Assembly (NCBI RefSeq): GCF_035503745.1
Contig: NZ_DATJTC010000018.1
Span: 124,001-188,000 of the forward strand
Length of the DNA stretch: 64,000 nt
Reading direction: 5' to 3'
DNA from: Dyella_B sp035503745
GTDB lineage: Bacteria; Pseudomonadota; Gammaproteobacteria; Xanthomonadales; Rhodanobacteraceae
Shown here: positions 15,899-24,474 of the stretch, one piece after another
How the letters are laid out: every line of letters starts with the position of its first letter
How positions within the stretch are numbered: position 1 is the first letter of the stretch
The notes under the pieces: generated by a model
Databases searched by the model: none
Told to the model about the DNA's origin: nothing
Seen by the model: the letters and a program-made list of their open reading frames with translations, nothing else
Translations under genes and position numbers: made by a program

Positions 15899-17644
15899 TC
15901 ACGCCAGCGCCTGCCCGCGCAGCCACTCCACCACAAGTTCTGCGGCCTGCGCCACGGAAAGCTCGCTGGTATCCAGGCGCAGTTCCGGCGCGGCGGGCAC
16001 TTCGTAGGGATCGTCAATACCGGTGAATCCCTTGATTTTGCCCGCGCGCGCGGCCGCATAAAGTCCCTTGCGGTCGCGCGCTTCACATACCTGCAGCGGT
16101 GTGGACACGTGGATTTCCACGAAGCGCCCATGCGCCTGCACCAGCTGCCGCGCCTGCGCGCGCGCGTTGGCATAAGGTGCAATCGGTGCGCAGATCGCGA
16201 TGCCGCCATGGCGCACGACTTCGCTCGCTACATAACCGATGCGCGTGATGTTGGCGTCGCGATCCTCGCGCGAAAAACCCAGCCCCTTGGATAGATGCCG
16301 GCGCACTTCGTCGCCGTCGAGCACGGTGACCGGGCGGCTGCCGGTCTCCAGCAGGCGCGATAGCACGGCCTGCGCCAAGGTGGACTTGCCCGAGCCGGAC
16401 AGGCCGGTGAAAAACAGCGTGTAGCCCTGCTGCGCATTCGCCGGATGGCGCTCGCGCAGAATGTCCGCCACCTCGGGAAAGGTGAACCACTCCGGGATCG
16501 TCTCGCCGCTATGCAGGCGCCGGCGCAGTTCGGTGCCGGAGATATCGCGGATGTCGTCCTGGCCGGTCACTTCGGTCTGCGGCAGATACGCGTCGCGGTT
16601 GGCTGCGTACACCATCGCGTGGAAGGGCACGATGCGAATGCCCAGCTCCTCTTCGTGCGCGGCGAGCAGATGCTGTGCCGCATAAGGTTCGTAGAACGGT
16701 TTGCCGTCCGCGCCGGTACCGGGGCCGGCGTGATCGCGGCCGACGATGAAATGGCTGGCGCCATAGTTCTTGCGGATGATCGCGTGCCACAGCGCTTCGC
16801 GCGGGCCGCCCATGCGCATGGCCAGCGGCAACAGCGACAGCGTGGCGCGGTCGCGCGGATAGTGTTCGAGCAGGGCGCGATAGCAGCGCACGCGCGTGTA
16901 GTGGTCCACGTCGCCGGGCTTGGTGCGTCCTACCGACGGCTGGATCAGCAATTTCGCACCGACCTGTTCGGCCGCGCGCAGGGTCAGTTCGCGGTGCGCG
17001 CGATGCATCGGGTTGCGCGTCTGGAACGCCACGATGCGCTCCCAGCCATGCTGGATGAACCATTGGCGCAATTGGCGCGGGCTGTGGCGCAGCGCGGAAA
17101 AGTCGTAATGCGCCGGGGGCTGGATGCCTTGTACGCGTCCACCCAGGTAGACAGGGCCGGTGCGATCGAGCAGTTCGGCCACGCCCGGATGGGTGCGGTC
17201 GGTGGTGCCGAACACGGCGCGCGCCTCGGCGATGCGATCGGGAAAATAAACGTCTTGCACCGTCAGCACCGCCAGCGGCGTGCCTTGCACGTCGTTGAGA
17301 CTGATCTGCGCGCCATCGGGCAGGCCTGCGGCGAACGCTTCGTCGACATCCAGCGTGATCGGCATCGGCCAGAGCGTGCCGTCGGCCAGGCGCATGTCCT
17401 TTACCACACGGTCGTAATCGGCGCGGCCAAGAAAACCCTGCAGCGGCGAAAAGCCGCCGTTGAGCAGCAGTTCCAGGTCGCACAGCTGGCGCTGGTTGAG
17501 CGTCCACTGCGGCAGCGACGCGCTATCGCGCTTGAGTGCCGACGCTTCGGCGGCGGGTAGGTAAAGTTCGCGCAGCACGCCGCCGTGCGGCGGGATGAGC
17601 GCATCCAGTTCGGCCGAAACAAGCTCGGCGGCGACGGCTTTCAT
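15899..17644 (-). CDS. sat: Bifunctional sulfate adenylyltransferase / adenylylsulfate kinase
   Basis: The 581-residue protein fuses a Sat-type ATP sulfurylase (about 1-390) to an APS kinase (about 400-581). The sulfurylase half shows QTRNPMHRAHRELT with the HxxH nucleotide motif, and GRDHAGPG. The kinase half shows the P-loop FFTGLSGSGKST and DGDEVRRHLSKGLGFSREDR. Together they convert sulfate to APS and then PAPS. This replaces the CysD/CysN pair used by E. coli. CysH, 48 bp upstream on the same strand, is the next enzyme and is of the PAPS-dependent type, consistent with the fusion. The start at 17644 (MKAVAAEL) was chosen over 17665. Confidence 0.95.
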   Translation of the reverse strand: MKAVAAELVSAELDALIPPHGGVLRELYLPAAEASALKRDSASLPQWTLNQRQLCDLELLLNGGFSPLQGFLGRADYDRVVKDMRLADGTLWPMPITLDVDEAFAAGLPDGAQISLNDVQGTPLAVLTVQDVYFPDRIAEARAVFGTTDRTHPGVAELLDRTGPVYLGGRVQGIQPPAHYDFSALRHSPRQLRQWFIQHGWERIVAFQTRNPMHRAHRELTLRAAEQVGAKLLIQPSVGRTKPGDVDHYTRVRCYRALLEHYPRDRATLSLLPLAMRMGGPREALWHAIIRKNYGASHFIVGRDHAGPGTGADGKPFYEPYAAQHLLAAHEEELGIRIVPFHAMVYAANRDAYLPQTEVTGQDDIRDISGTELRRRLHSGETIPEWFTFPEVADILRERHPANAQQGYTLFFTGLSGSGKSTLAQAVLSRLLETGSRPVTVLDGDEVRRHLSKGLGFSREDRDANITRIGYVASEVVRHGGIAICAPIAPYANARAQARQLVQAHGRFVEIHVSTPLQVCEARDRKGLYAAARAGKIKGFTGIDDPYEVPAAPELRLDTSELSVAQAAELVVEWLRGQALA

Positions 17645-17685
17645 GGCGTTTCCTTCTCGGGGCAATGATCGATCGTTATGGTGTA

Positions 17686-17703
17686 GTTGCGTTTAGACAT
17701 CCA
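17686..17703. promoter_or_regulatory. Operator-like half site upstream of sat-cysC, overlapping the end of cysH
   Basis: GTTGCGTTTAGACATCCA shares 13 of 18 positions with the cysJ palindrome, with 12 of 13 in the right half. Much of it encodes the last codons of cysH (GLHLDV and stop), so the resemblance may be fortuitous. Confidence 0.25.
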
Positions 17704-18415
17704 AATGCAAACCGCATTCGCGCTTGATGCCGAAAAAGCGGGTGTCCTCCTCGCGCATGCCAGGCTCCCAGCGGCGCGTGGTGTGCGTATCGCCGATCGA
17801 GACATAACCCTTGTCCCATAAGGGGTGATAGGGCAGATCGTGGCGGCGCAGATACAATCCGACGTCACGATCGGTCCAATCGAGGATCGGATGCACCTTC
17901 CAGCGGCCGTGACGGTGATCGAGCACGGGCGCGGTGGCGCGGCTGAGCGATTGCTGGCGGCGCAGCCCGGCAAACCAGGTGCCGGCGCCAAGATCGGCCA
18001 GCGCATGCTGCATGGGCTCAACCTTTACCAGGCGGTTGTAGTGATCCAGGCCCTCGCGGCCCTGCTTCCATAGCTCGCCGTGGCGGGCCTGGAGCCATGC
18101 GGGCGATAACTGCGGACGGACCACGCGCAGGTTCAGCGACAGGCGTTCGGTGAGTTCGTCGATGAAGCGATACGTTTCCGCGAACAGATAGCCGGTATCC
18201 ACCACCACGACCGGGATCGACGGTAGCCGCTGCGTCAGCAAATGCAGCGACACCGCCGATTGCGCGCCGAAGCTGGAGGACAGCACGTACTGGCCTGGAA
18301 GCTGCCGCAACGCCCAGTCCACGCGCTCCTGCGCGCTCTGCGCCAGCAGCCATGCGTCCAGCTTGATCAAGGCCTGCCGATCGACGGCGGCCTCGCTGGG
18401 CGTCGCCGGCGTCAT
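17693..18415 (-). CDS. cysH: Phosphoadenylyl-sulfate (PAPS) reductase
   Basis: The 240-residue protein has the PAPS reductase nucleotide-binding core, with QYVLSSSFGAQSAVSLHLL near residues 46-64 and VVDTGYLFAETYRF near 76-89. The C-terminal ECGLHL carries the catalytic cysteine. The CC...CxxC iron-sulfur motif of APS reductases is absent, so PAPS should be the substrate, matching the APS kinase domain encoded next. It reduces PAPS to sulfite with thioredoxin or glutaredoxin. Its ATG overlaps the cysI stop as ATGA, showing translational coupling in a cysJ-cysI-cysH-sat operon. Confidence 0.96.
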   Translation of the reverse strand: MTPATPSEAAVDRQALIKLDAWLLAQSAQERVDWALRQLPGQYVLSSSFGAQSAVSLHLLTQRLPSIPVVVVDTGYLFAETYRFIDELTERLSLNLRVVRPQLSPAWLQARHGELWKQGREGLDHYNRLVKVEPMQHALADLGAGTWFAGLRRQQSLSRATAPVLDHRHGRWKVHPILDWTDRDVGLYLRRHDLPYHPLWDKGYVSIGDTHTTRRWEPGMREEDTRFFGIKRECGLHLDV

Positions 18416-20109
18416 GCGAAAACCTCCGCGTCGATGGCATGCCGTGGCGGTGGCAGTACGTCGCTGCGCACGAGGAAGTCGCCAAACCGTTCGCCCGCCT
18501 GCCGCTCGGCGGCGTAGCGCGCGAACAAGCCATCCAGCTCCTGCAGAATCTGGGTTTCATCGATGTTTTCGCGCAGCGTGCGGTTCAGTCGCCGCCCGGC
18601 GAAATCGGCGCCCAGGCGCAGGTCGTAGCGGCCGATCGCGCGCCCTACCAACGCAATCTCGCCCAGATACGGGCGCGAACAGCCGTTCGGGCAACCGGAA
18701 AGACGCAGCAGGATCGGCTCCTCGCGCAACCCGTGGCGCTCCAGCAGTGCTTCCAGTTTGGGCAGCAGCTGCGGCAGATAACGTTCGCTTTCAGCCATCG
18801 CCAGACCGCAGGTAGGTAGCGCCACGCATGCCACGGCATGCTGGCGGACGCCGCTCAGGCGACGGTGGCCATCCAGCTTGTATTGGGCCACCAGCGCATC
18901 GATCTGCGCGCGTTGCGCCGAGGGTACGTTGGCGATGATCAGGTTCTGGTTGCAGGTGAGGCGGAAATCGCCCTGGTGCACTTGGGCAATCGCGCGCAAG
19001 CCGCTCAGGTGCGGCTGGCCGGGCAGGTCGGCCAGCCGTCCCGATTCGATCTGCAGGGTAAGGTGCCAGCGGCCGTCGTCGCCTTCGGTCCAGCCGTAGC
19101 GGTCGCCATTGTGATCGAAATGAAATGCGCGCGAGGGCTGCAGCGCAAAGCCGATGCGTTGTTGAAGTTCGGCCTTGAATGCAGCCAGCCCCATGCGGTC
19201 GAGGGTGTACTTCAGTCGCGCGTGTTTGCGTTCCTTGCGATCGCCGCGGTCGCGCTGCACTTCGATGACGCCCTCGGCGATGCGCAGCAATTGTTCCGGT
19301 ACCACGAAGCCGATCACGCTGCCCAGGCGCGGGTAGGTGCTGGGATCGCCATGGCTGGCGCCCATGCCGCCGCCTACTGCCACGTTGAAGCCGAGCAGTT
19401 CGCCATGTTCGATGATCGCGATGAAACCCAGATCCTGCGCGAACACGTCCACGTCGTTGGTGGGAGGCACGGCGATGCCGATCTTGAATTTGCGCGGCAG
19501 GTAGGTCGGTCCGTATAGCGGTTCGCTTTCCTCCTCGCCGCCGGCAACGCGTTGCTCGTCCAGCCAGATTTCGTGATACGCGCGCGTGTGCGGTTTCAGG
19601 TGCTCGGAAAGCCGCTCCGCCCAGCGATAGGCAAGGCGATGGGCGGGTGTCTGCACGGGGTTGGCGCTGGCGACCACGTTGCGGTTCACGTCGCCGCAGG
19701 CGGCGATGGTGCTGACCAGCGCCGCGTTCAGCCCCGCGATCGAGTGCTTCAGATGGCGCTTGAGAACGCCGTGCAGCTGAAACGTCTGCCGCGTGGTGAT
19801 GCGCAGCGTGCCATTGGCCCAGGTACGCGCGATGTGGTCGAACGACAGCCACTGCGCCGGGCTCAGCACGCCGCCGGCCAGACGTGCGCGCACCATGAAC
19901 TGGTAGGCGGGTTCGAGTTTTTGCTTGCGGCGTTCTTCGCGCAGGTCGCGGTCGTCCTGCTGGTAGCTGCCGTGGAATTTCAGCAGCTTGTTGTCGTCGT
20001 CGCTGATTGCGCCGGTCACCGGATCGGCGAGGCTTTCGGCCAGCGTGCCGCGCAGCAGGCGACTGCGCGCCTTGATCTGTTCGAATTCGGATACGGAAGA
20101 ATCGCTCAT
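18412..20109 (-). CDS. cysI: Sulfite reductase (NADPH), hemoprotein beta subunit
   Basis: The 565-residue protein matches CysI. The four cysteines that bind the [4Fe-4S] cluster and siroheme are visible as CVALPTC and GCPNGC near the C-terminus, with the spacing C-x5-C and C-x3-C. Arginine-rich QPSR and RTTRQTFQ-like segments of the siroheme pocket are present (TLRITTRQTFQLHG). It reduces sulfite to sulfide with electrons from CysJ, using siroheme made by CysG. The start MSDSSVSEFEQIK at 20109 was chosen; the longer open frame to 20415 lies within cysJ. It is 8 bp downstream of cysJ and overlaps cysH by 4 bp. Confidence 0.97.
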   Translation of the reverse strand: MSDSSVSEFEQIKARSRLLRGTLAESLADPVTGAISDDDNKLLKFHGSYQQDDRDLREERRKQKLEPAYQFMVRARLAGGVLSPAQWLSFDHIARTWANGTLRITTRQTFQLHGVLKRHLKHSIAGLNAALVSTIAACGDVNRNVVASANPVQTPAHRLAYRWAERLSEHLKPHTRAYHEIWLDEQRVAGGEEESEPLYGPTYLPRKFKIGIAVPPTNDVDVFAQDLGFIAIIEHGELLGFNVAVGGGMGASHGDPSTYPRLGSVIGFVVPEQLLRIAEGVIEVQRDRGDRKERKHARLKYTLDRMGLAAFKAELQQRIGFALQPSRAFHFDHNGDRYGWTEGDDGRWHLTLQIESGRLADLPGQPHLSGLRAIAQVHQGDFRLTCNQNLIIANVPSAQRAQIDALVAQYKLDGHRRLSGVRQHAVACVALPTCGLAMAESERYLPQLLPKLEALLERHGLREEPILLRLSGCPNGCSRPYLGEIALVGRAIGRYDLRLGADFAGRRLNRTLRENIDETQILQELDGLFARYAAERQAGERFGDFLVRSDVLPPPRHAIDAEVFA

Positions 20110-20117
20110 CGCGGGCC

Positions 20118-21923
20118 TCAATACACGTCGCGGGCGTAACGGCCCTGCTGGATCAACTGGTTTAACCAGGCTTGGGCATCTTCGGTCGAGCGCGCGCCGT
20201 GCTCGGCGACGATGGCGACCAGCGTTTTGTGCACGTCCTTGGCCATGTGGGTGGCATCGCCGCATACGTAGAGATGCGCACCGCTTTCCAGCCATGCGTA
20301 GAGGCGTTGTCCCTGTTCCCGCAGGCGGTGCTGCACATAGATCTTTTGATCCTGGTCGCGCGAGAAAGCGAGGTCCAGGCGATGCAGTTGGCCGTTCTTC
20401 AGCGCCTGCTGCCATTCGACCTGATACAGAAAATCGCTATAAAAGTGCGGATTGCCGAACAGCAGCCAGTTGCGGCCGGCCGCGCCGCGCTCGGCGCGTT
20501 CCTGCACGAAGGCACGGTACGGCGCTACGCCGGTACCGGCACCGATCATCACGATGTCGCGCTGATCGTCAGTGGGAAGATGGAAGCGTTCGTTGGTCTC
20601 CACGAACACGGGTGTGGTGGAGCCTTCGCCGCGCTCGGACAGATAGCGGCTGGCGGTGCCCCAGCGTGCTTGCCCGTCGAAGGCGTAATCGACGTGGCTT
20701 ACCAGCAGATGCACTTCCTCGCCCACTACCGCCTGGCTGGACGCGATCGAGTACAGCCGCGGCGCCAGCGGGCGCAGCGCGGCGACCAAGGCGTCGGCGG
20801 TCCAATCGGCCGGGTGCCGGCGCAACAGGTCGAGCACTTGCCACTGGGAAAAGAGGTCGGCCAACGCATCGCGCGCTTCGGCTGCGAGCAGTGAATGCAA
20901 TGCCGGGCTGCCATGACGTTCCGCGTGCGCGGCAAAGAACGGGCGCGTGAGCTGGGTCAGTTCGCGCCGCTCGGTCAGCCACGTATGCAACGGCAGCGTT
21001 TCTTGGGCGACTTGCACGGGCGTATGGCCGTCCAGCCGCAAGGTTTCAAGCACCGCATCGACCAGGGTCACCGACTGCGTGGGCCACACGCCCAGCGCGT
21101 CGCCCGGCGCATAACGCAGGCCGGACCCTTCCAGCGACAGTTCCACGTGGCGGACATCACGATCGCTGTCGCGGCCGGTAACCCGCTGGTTGAGCAATAC
21201 GGATGCGCCGAATGGCTGTTCGCGGTGCCATGCCGGCCCGCTTCGCGCCGGGCGCAGTGCGGTGACCTTGGCCAGCGGCGTGGCCGCCTTCAACTGCTCG
21301 CGCGCCTGCTGCAGGGCCAGTTCCAGCCAGGGCGTGGCGACCGTTTCCACGTCGACGTCGGCTTCGCCCGCGGCGAACAGGCGCTGCGCGCCGAGCACGG
21401 ACAGCCGCTCGTCGAGTTGGCGGCCGACCGCGCAGAACTGCGGGTAGCTAGAATCGCCCAGGCCCAACACGGCGTAGCGCAGTTGCGCCAATTTGGGCGC
21501 TCGTGCGCCGGCGAGAAACTCCACCAGCGCGCGGGCATCGTCGGGCGGCTCGCCGTCGCCCTGGGTGCTGATGACGAGGTAGAGCAGGCTCTCTTGCTTG
21601 AGTTCGCGCACCGCATATGCATCGGCGCGCACCACGCGCGCGGCCAGTCCCGCCGCACCGGCACGACGACCCAGGTCTTCGGCCAGCCGTTTGGCATTGC
21701 CGGTCTGGCTGCCGTAGAGGATCGTCAGACGGCTCTGCGCTTGAGCGTTGGCGGCCGGCGGCGCCTCGGAAACCGAGCCTTTCACGCCATTCTGACGCTG
21801 CGCCGCCACGCCGGCGATGTAGCCGGAAAGCCACTGCAGCGCAGGCGCATCCAGTCCTTCGATCAGTCTGCCGACGAGGGGGTGCTTGTCTTCGGGAAGG
21901 GGGGAAAGGATGGCGGCCGTCAT
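20118..21923 (-). CDS. cysJ: Sulfite reductase (NADPH), flavoprotein alpha subunit
   Basis: The 601-residue protein has an N-terminal flavodoxin domain (TILYGSQTGNAKRLAEDL near residues 68-85), then an FAD-binding domain (RLYSIASSQ) and a C-terminal NADP-binding domain (MIGAGTGVAPYRAFVQER and YVCGDATHMAKDVH). It passes electrons from NADPH through FAD and FMN to CysI. It is the first gene of the leftward cysJ-cysI-cysH-sat operon. GGAAG stands about 7 bases before the ATG. A perfect inverted repeat lies 13 bases upstream of the start. Confidence 0.97.
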   Translation of the reverse strand: MTAAILSPLPEDKHPLVGRLIEGLDAPALQWLSGYIAGVAAQRQNGVKGSVSEAPPAANAQAQSRLTILYGSQTGNAKRLAEDLGRRAGAAGLAARVVRADAYAVRELKQESLLYLVISTQGDGEPPDDARALVEFLAGARAPKLAQLRYAVLGLGDSSYPQFCAVGRQLDERLSVLGAQRLFAAGEADVDVETVATPWLELALQQAREQLKAATPLAKVTALRPARSGPAWHREQPFGASVLLNQRVTGRDSDRDVRHVELSLEGSGLRYAPGDALGVWPTQSVTLVDAVLETLRLDGHTPVQVAQETLPLHTWLTERRELTQLTRPFFAAHAERHGSPALHSLLAAEARDALADLFSQWQVLDLLRRHPADWTADALVAALRPLAPRLYSIASSQAVVGEEVHLLVSHVDYAFDGQARWGTASRYLSERGEGSTTPVFVETNERFHLPTDDQRDIVMIGAGTGVAPYRAFVQERAERGAAGRNWLLFGNPHFYSDFLYQVEWQQALKNGQLHRLDLAFSRDQDQKIYVQHRLREQGQRLYAWLESGAHLYVCGDATHMAKDVHKTLVAIVAEHGARSTEDAQAWLNQLIQQGRYARDVY

Positions 21924-21935
21924 ATTTGTCTTCCA

Positions 21936-21953
21936 TGGACGTTTAGACGTCCA
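21936..21953. promoter_or_regulatory. Perfect palindromic operator candidate upstream of cysJ
   Basis: TGGACGTTTAGACGTCCA is a perfect inverted repeat, TGGACGT-TTAG-ACGTCCA. It overlaps the leader of cysJ and lies in the 226-bp divergent interval with the porin gene. Related sequences occur at 14649 (cysG/cysB), 49058 and partly at 17686. The position just ahead of the cysJ start would suit a repressor, although an activator is not excluded. Confidence 0.65.
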
Positions 21954-22149
21954 TTCACTAGATGTGAAATGTTAGAACCGCGTTTTTTGCCGAGGAAATG
22001 ATGGGGCGGCATATCTCCATGCCGTTCCTTCCTTTCCGCTGCGTGAATGAAGATGGGCAGCATGGATCCTGGGACGCCGTCCCCGACGCTCCCCATGGGG
22101 TTTTCAATCGACACAGGGCGCCGCCTCGGGCGGGCGCCGGAGGGAATGC

Positions 22150-23355
22150 ATGCCGCGAAGACCGAAGTCCACGAATGCCGCCTTGCCGTTTGCCGCGTCG
22201 GCCCTGCTGGCCGCACTGGTACCGGCGGGTGCCCGGGCCGGCGACTACGACTGGCTCAACAACTGGCCCACCCACTACACCTTCAACGATGGCACCGACG
22301 TGGGCCTGGTGTTGCGCTATCAGTACGACGTCAACGACTTTTCGCACGATGACGACAAGTTCCAGGATGCGCAGACCAATCGGCGTAAATACCTGGGCTT
22401 TTATGTCAAGAAGCCCGGCGTCTACGACGCCACGGTGTATTACGACTTTCAGTCCAAGGCATGGCAGGACGTCTTTGCGCGCCTGCAAACCCAGGCGATT
22501 TTTGGCGAGGATCTGGGCGCCGTGCGCTTCGGCCAGAGCAAGACGCCGCTGAGTTTCGAAGGCAATACCACCTCTACCCAGACCACCTTCATCGAGCTGG
22601 CGCTGCCGTCGCAGGCGATCTACGAGAACCGCCGCATCGGCCTGGACTGGGCCATCCAGCGCACGCATTGGCTGGCCAGCGCCGGCTATTACGGCGAAAA
22701 CCTGCAGGGCAAGAACCACGGCCATACCTGGGCGGGCCGCGCCGCATGGATCCCGATCCACCAGGCGGACGATGTGCTGCACCTGGGGATTTCCGCCTCG
22801 CAAGAACGTCCCTACGGGCTCGTTGACGAAGCCGGTGTGCAGCAGCCGGCTACCACCAGTTTCAAGACGCCGCCCGAAGCGGGGCTCACCAAGGTAACGC
22901 TGATCAGCTCGGGCACGCTCAGCGACGTCGATCACATCAACCGGCTGGGCCTGGAGCAGTTGTGGATCGATGGTCCCTGGTCGGTGCAAAGCGAATACCT
23001 GCACGCGCAGACGACCTTCGACAACGGCAAGCCCGATTACGACATCGGCGGTTTCTATACCTATGGCACCTGGGTGCTCACCGGCGAATCGCGCCAATAC
23101 CATAATGGCAACGTCACCAACGTGATCCCCGCGCATCCATGGGGCGCCTTCGAGCTTGCCTTGCGCTACAGCGAGCTGGATCTGAACGACGGCAAGGTGT
23201 CCGGCGGCACGGAGCATGACTGGACTGCCGGCGCCAATTGGTACCTGGGCACGCACCTGCGCTTGCAGGCGAACTACATCCGCGCCTTCAGCGATAAGAA
23301 AGGGCTGGTCATCGATCCGCATGTGTTTGAGTTGCGGGCTGAAATTTTCATCTAG
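22150..23355 (+). CDS. OprO/OprP-type outer-membrane porin
   Basis: The 401-residue protein has a signal peptide cleaved after ARA near residue 31 and a mature part full of alternating aromatic/polar beta-strand segments, ending in the hydrophobic strand LRAEIFI typical of outer-membrane proteins. It resembles phosphate-selective porins O and P (DYDWLNNWPTHYTFNDGTD, RRKYLGFYVKKPG). GGAGGG precedes the ATG. It faces the cysJIH operon and is followed, 114 bp later, by the sulfate transporter genes, so passage of sulfate or an organosulfur anion is a reasonable inference; anion preference cannot be read from the sequence. Confidence 0.85.
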   Translation: MPRRPKSTNAALPFAASALLAALVPAGARAGDYDWLNNWPTHYTFNDGTDVGLVLRYQYDVNDFSHDDDKFQDAQTNRRKYLGFYVKKPGVYDATVYYDFQSKAWQDVFARLQTQAIFGEDLGAVRFGQSKTPLSFEGNTTSTQTTFIELALPSQAIYENRRIGLDWAIQRTHWLASAGYYGENLQGKNHGHTWAGRAAWIPIHQADDVLHLGISASQERPYGLVDEAGVQQPATTSFKTPPEAGLTKVTLISSGTLSDVDHINRLGLEQLWIDGPWSVQSEYLHAQTTFDNGKPDYDIGGFYTYGTWVLTGESRQYHNGNVTNVIPAHPWGAFELALRYSELDLNDGKVSGGTEHDWTAGANWYLGTHLRLQANYIRAFSDKKGLVIDPHVFELRAEIFI

Positions 23356-23370
23356 CCGGACGTCTCGCGC

Positions 23371-23417
23371 GGCCATATGGATAGAACCATTCGCGCTTTC
23401 AGCCGTATGGCCATCCA
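23371..23417. promoter_or_regulatory. Inverted repeat upstream of sbp-cysTWA
   Basis: GGCCATATGG at 23371-23380 and CCGTATGGCC at 23403-23412 are inverted copies with one mismatch, separated by 22 bases. The spacing of about three helical turns between arm centres suits a LysR-type activator such as CysB. The segment at 23400-23417 also matches 12 of 18 bases of the site at 14649. Confidence 0.5.
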
Positions 23418-23469
23418 AACCTAAAGTCCATGGTGGGCGTTCATCGCCTACCTCAAGGAGGGTCTTTGC

Positions 23470-24471
23470 ATGTCATGGTCATTCGTCTTGCCCGTCGTGT
23501 TGCTCGCTTTCGCCGTCGGCAACGCGGTGGCGGCCGATACGCGGTTGCTGAACGTGTCGTTCGATCCCACGCGCGAGATGTTTCAGGCCGAAGACGCGGC
23601 CTTCCAGGCCCAATGGGCCAAGCAGTCGGGCGATGTCGTCACCGTCACCACCTCCAACGGCGGTTCGGGCAAGCAGGCGCGTGCGGTACTCGATGGACTG
23701 CAGGCGGACGTGGTGACGCTGGCGCTCGCCTACGACATCGACGTGCTGGCGGACAAAGGGCTGGTCGCCAAGAACTGGCAATCGCGCCTGCCGGACAACA
23801 GCTCGCCGTACACCTCGCGGGTGGTGTTCCTGGTGCGCAAGGGCAATCCGAAACATATCCGCGACTGGCCCGACCTGATTCGCCCGGACGTGCAGGTGAT
23901 TACGCCCAACCCGAAGACCTCCGGCGGCGCACGCTGGAATTTCCTGGCCGCGTGGGGATGGGCACAGCGCCAACCCGGCGGCAGCGCGGAAAAAGCGCGC
24001 GCCTACGTGAGCGCGCTATACAAGAACGTGCCGGTGCTCGACACCGGTTCGCGCGGCGCCACCAACACGTTCGTGCAGCGCGGCCTGGGTGACGTGCTGA
24101 TCGCGTGGGAAAGCGAGGCACTGCTGACCCAGCAGGAGTTTGGCAAGGACAGCTACCAGATCGTGGTGCCGTCGGTGACGATCGTGGCCGAGCCGCCGGT
24201 AGCGGTGGTCGATGCCGTGGCAGCCAAGCGCGGCACGCAGAAAGCCGCCGAGGCGTTCGTGCAATTTCTGTACACGCCCGAGGGGCAGACGATTGCCGCC
24301 AAACACTTCTTCCGCCCGCGACTGGCGTCGGTCGCGGCTATTTATGCCGGACAATTCCCGCCCGTGAAAGCGTTCACCATCGCCGAGCAATTCGGCGACT
24401 GGCGCAAGGTACAAGCCACCTACTTCGCTGACGGCGGCGTGTTCGACCAGATCACCGAAGGGGAGCGCTGA
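23470..24471 (+). CDS. sbp: Periplasmic sulfate-binding protein
   Basis: The 333-residue protein has a signal peptide ending near AVAA (about residue 21) and belongs to the Sbp/CysP family. LLNVSFDPTREMFQ follows the signal and VVTVTTSNGGSGKQARAVLDG near residues 57-77 is the sulfate-binding loop. It captures sulfate, and possibly thiosulfate, for CysTWA. AGGAGGG lies before the ATG. It is the first gene of the sbp-cysT-cysW-cysA operon. An inverted repeat 60-100 bases upstream is a candidate CysB site. Confidence 0.95.
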   Translation: MSWSFVLPVVLLAFAVGNAVAADTRLLNVSFDPTREMFQAEDAAFQAQWAKQSGDVVTVTTSNGGSGKQARAVLDGLQADVVTLALAYDIDVLADKGLVAKNWQSRLPDNSSPYTSRVVFLVRKGNPKHIRDWPDLIRPDVQVITPNPKTSGGARWNFLAAWGWAQRQPGGSAEKARAYVSALYKNVPVLDTGSRGATNTFVQRGLGDVLIAWESEALLTQQEFGKDSYQIVVPSVTIVAEPPVAVVDAVAAKRGTQKAAEAFVQFLYTPEGQTIAAKHFFRPRLASVAAIYAGQFPPVKAFTIAEQFGDWRKVQATYFADGGVFDQITEGER

Positions 24472-24474
24472 GCC

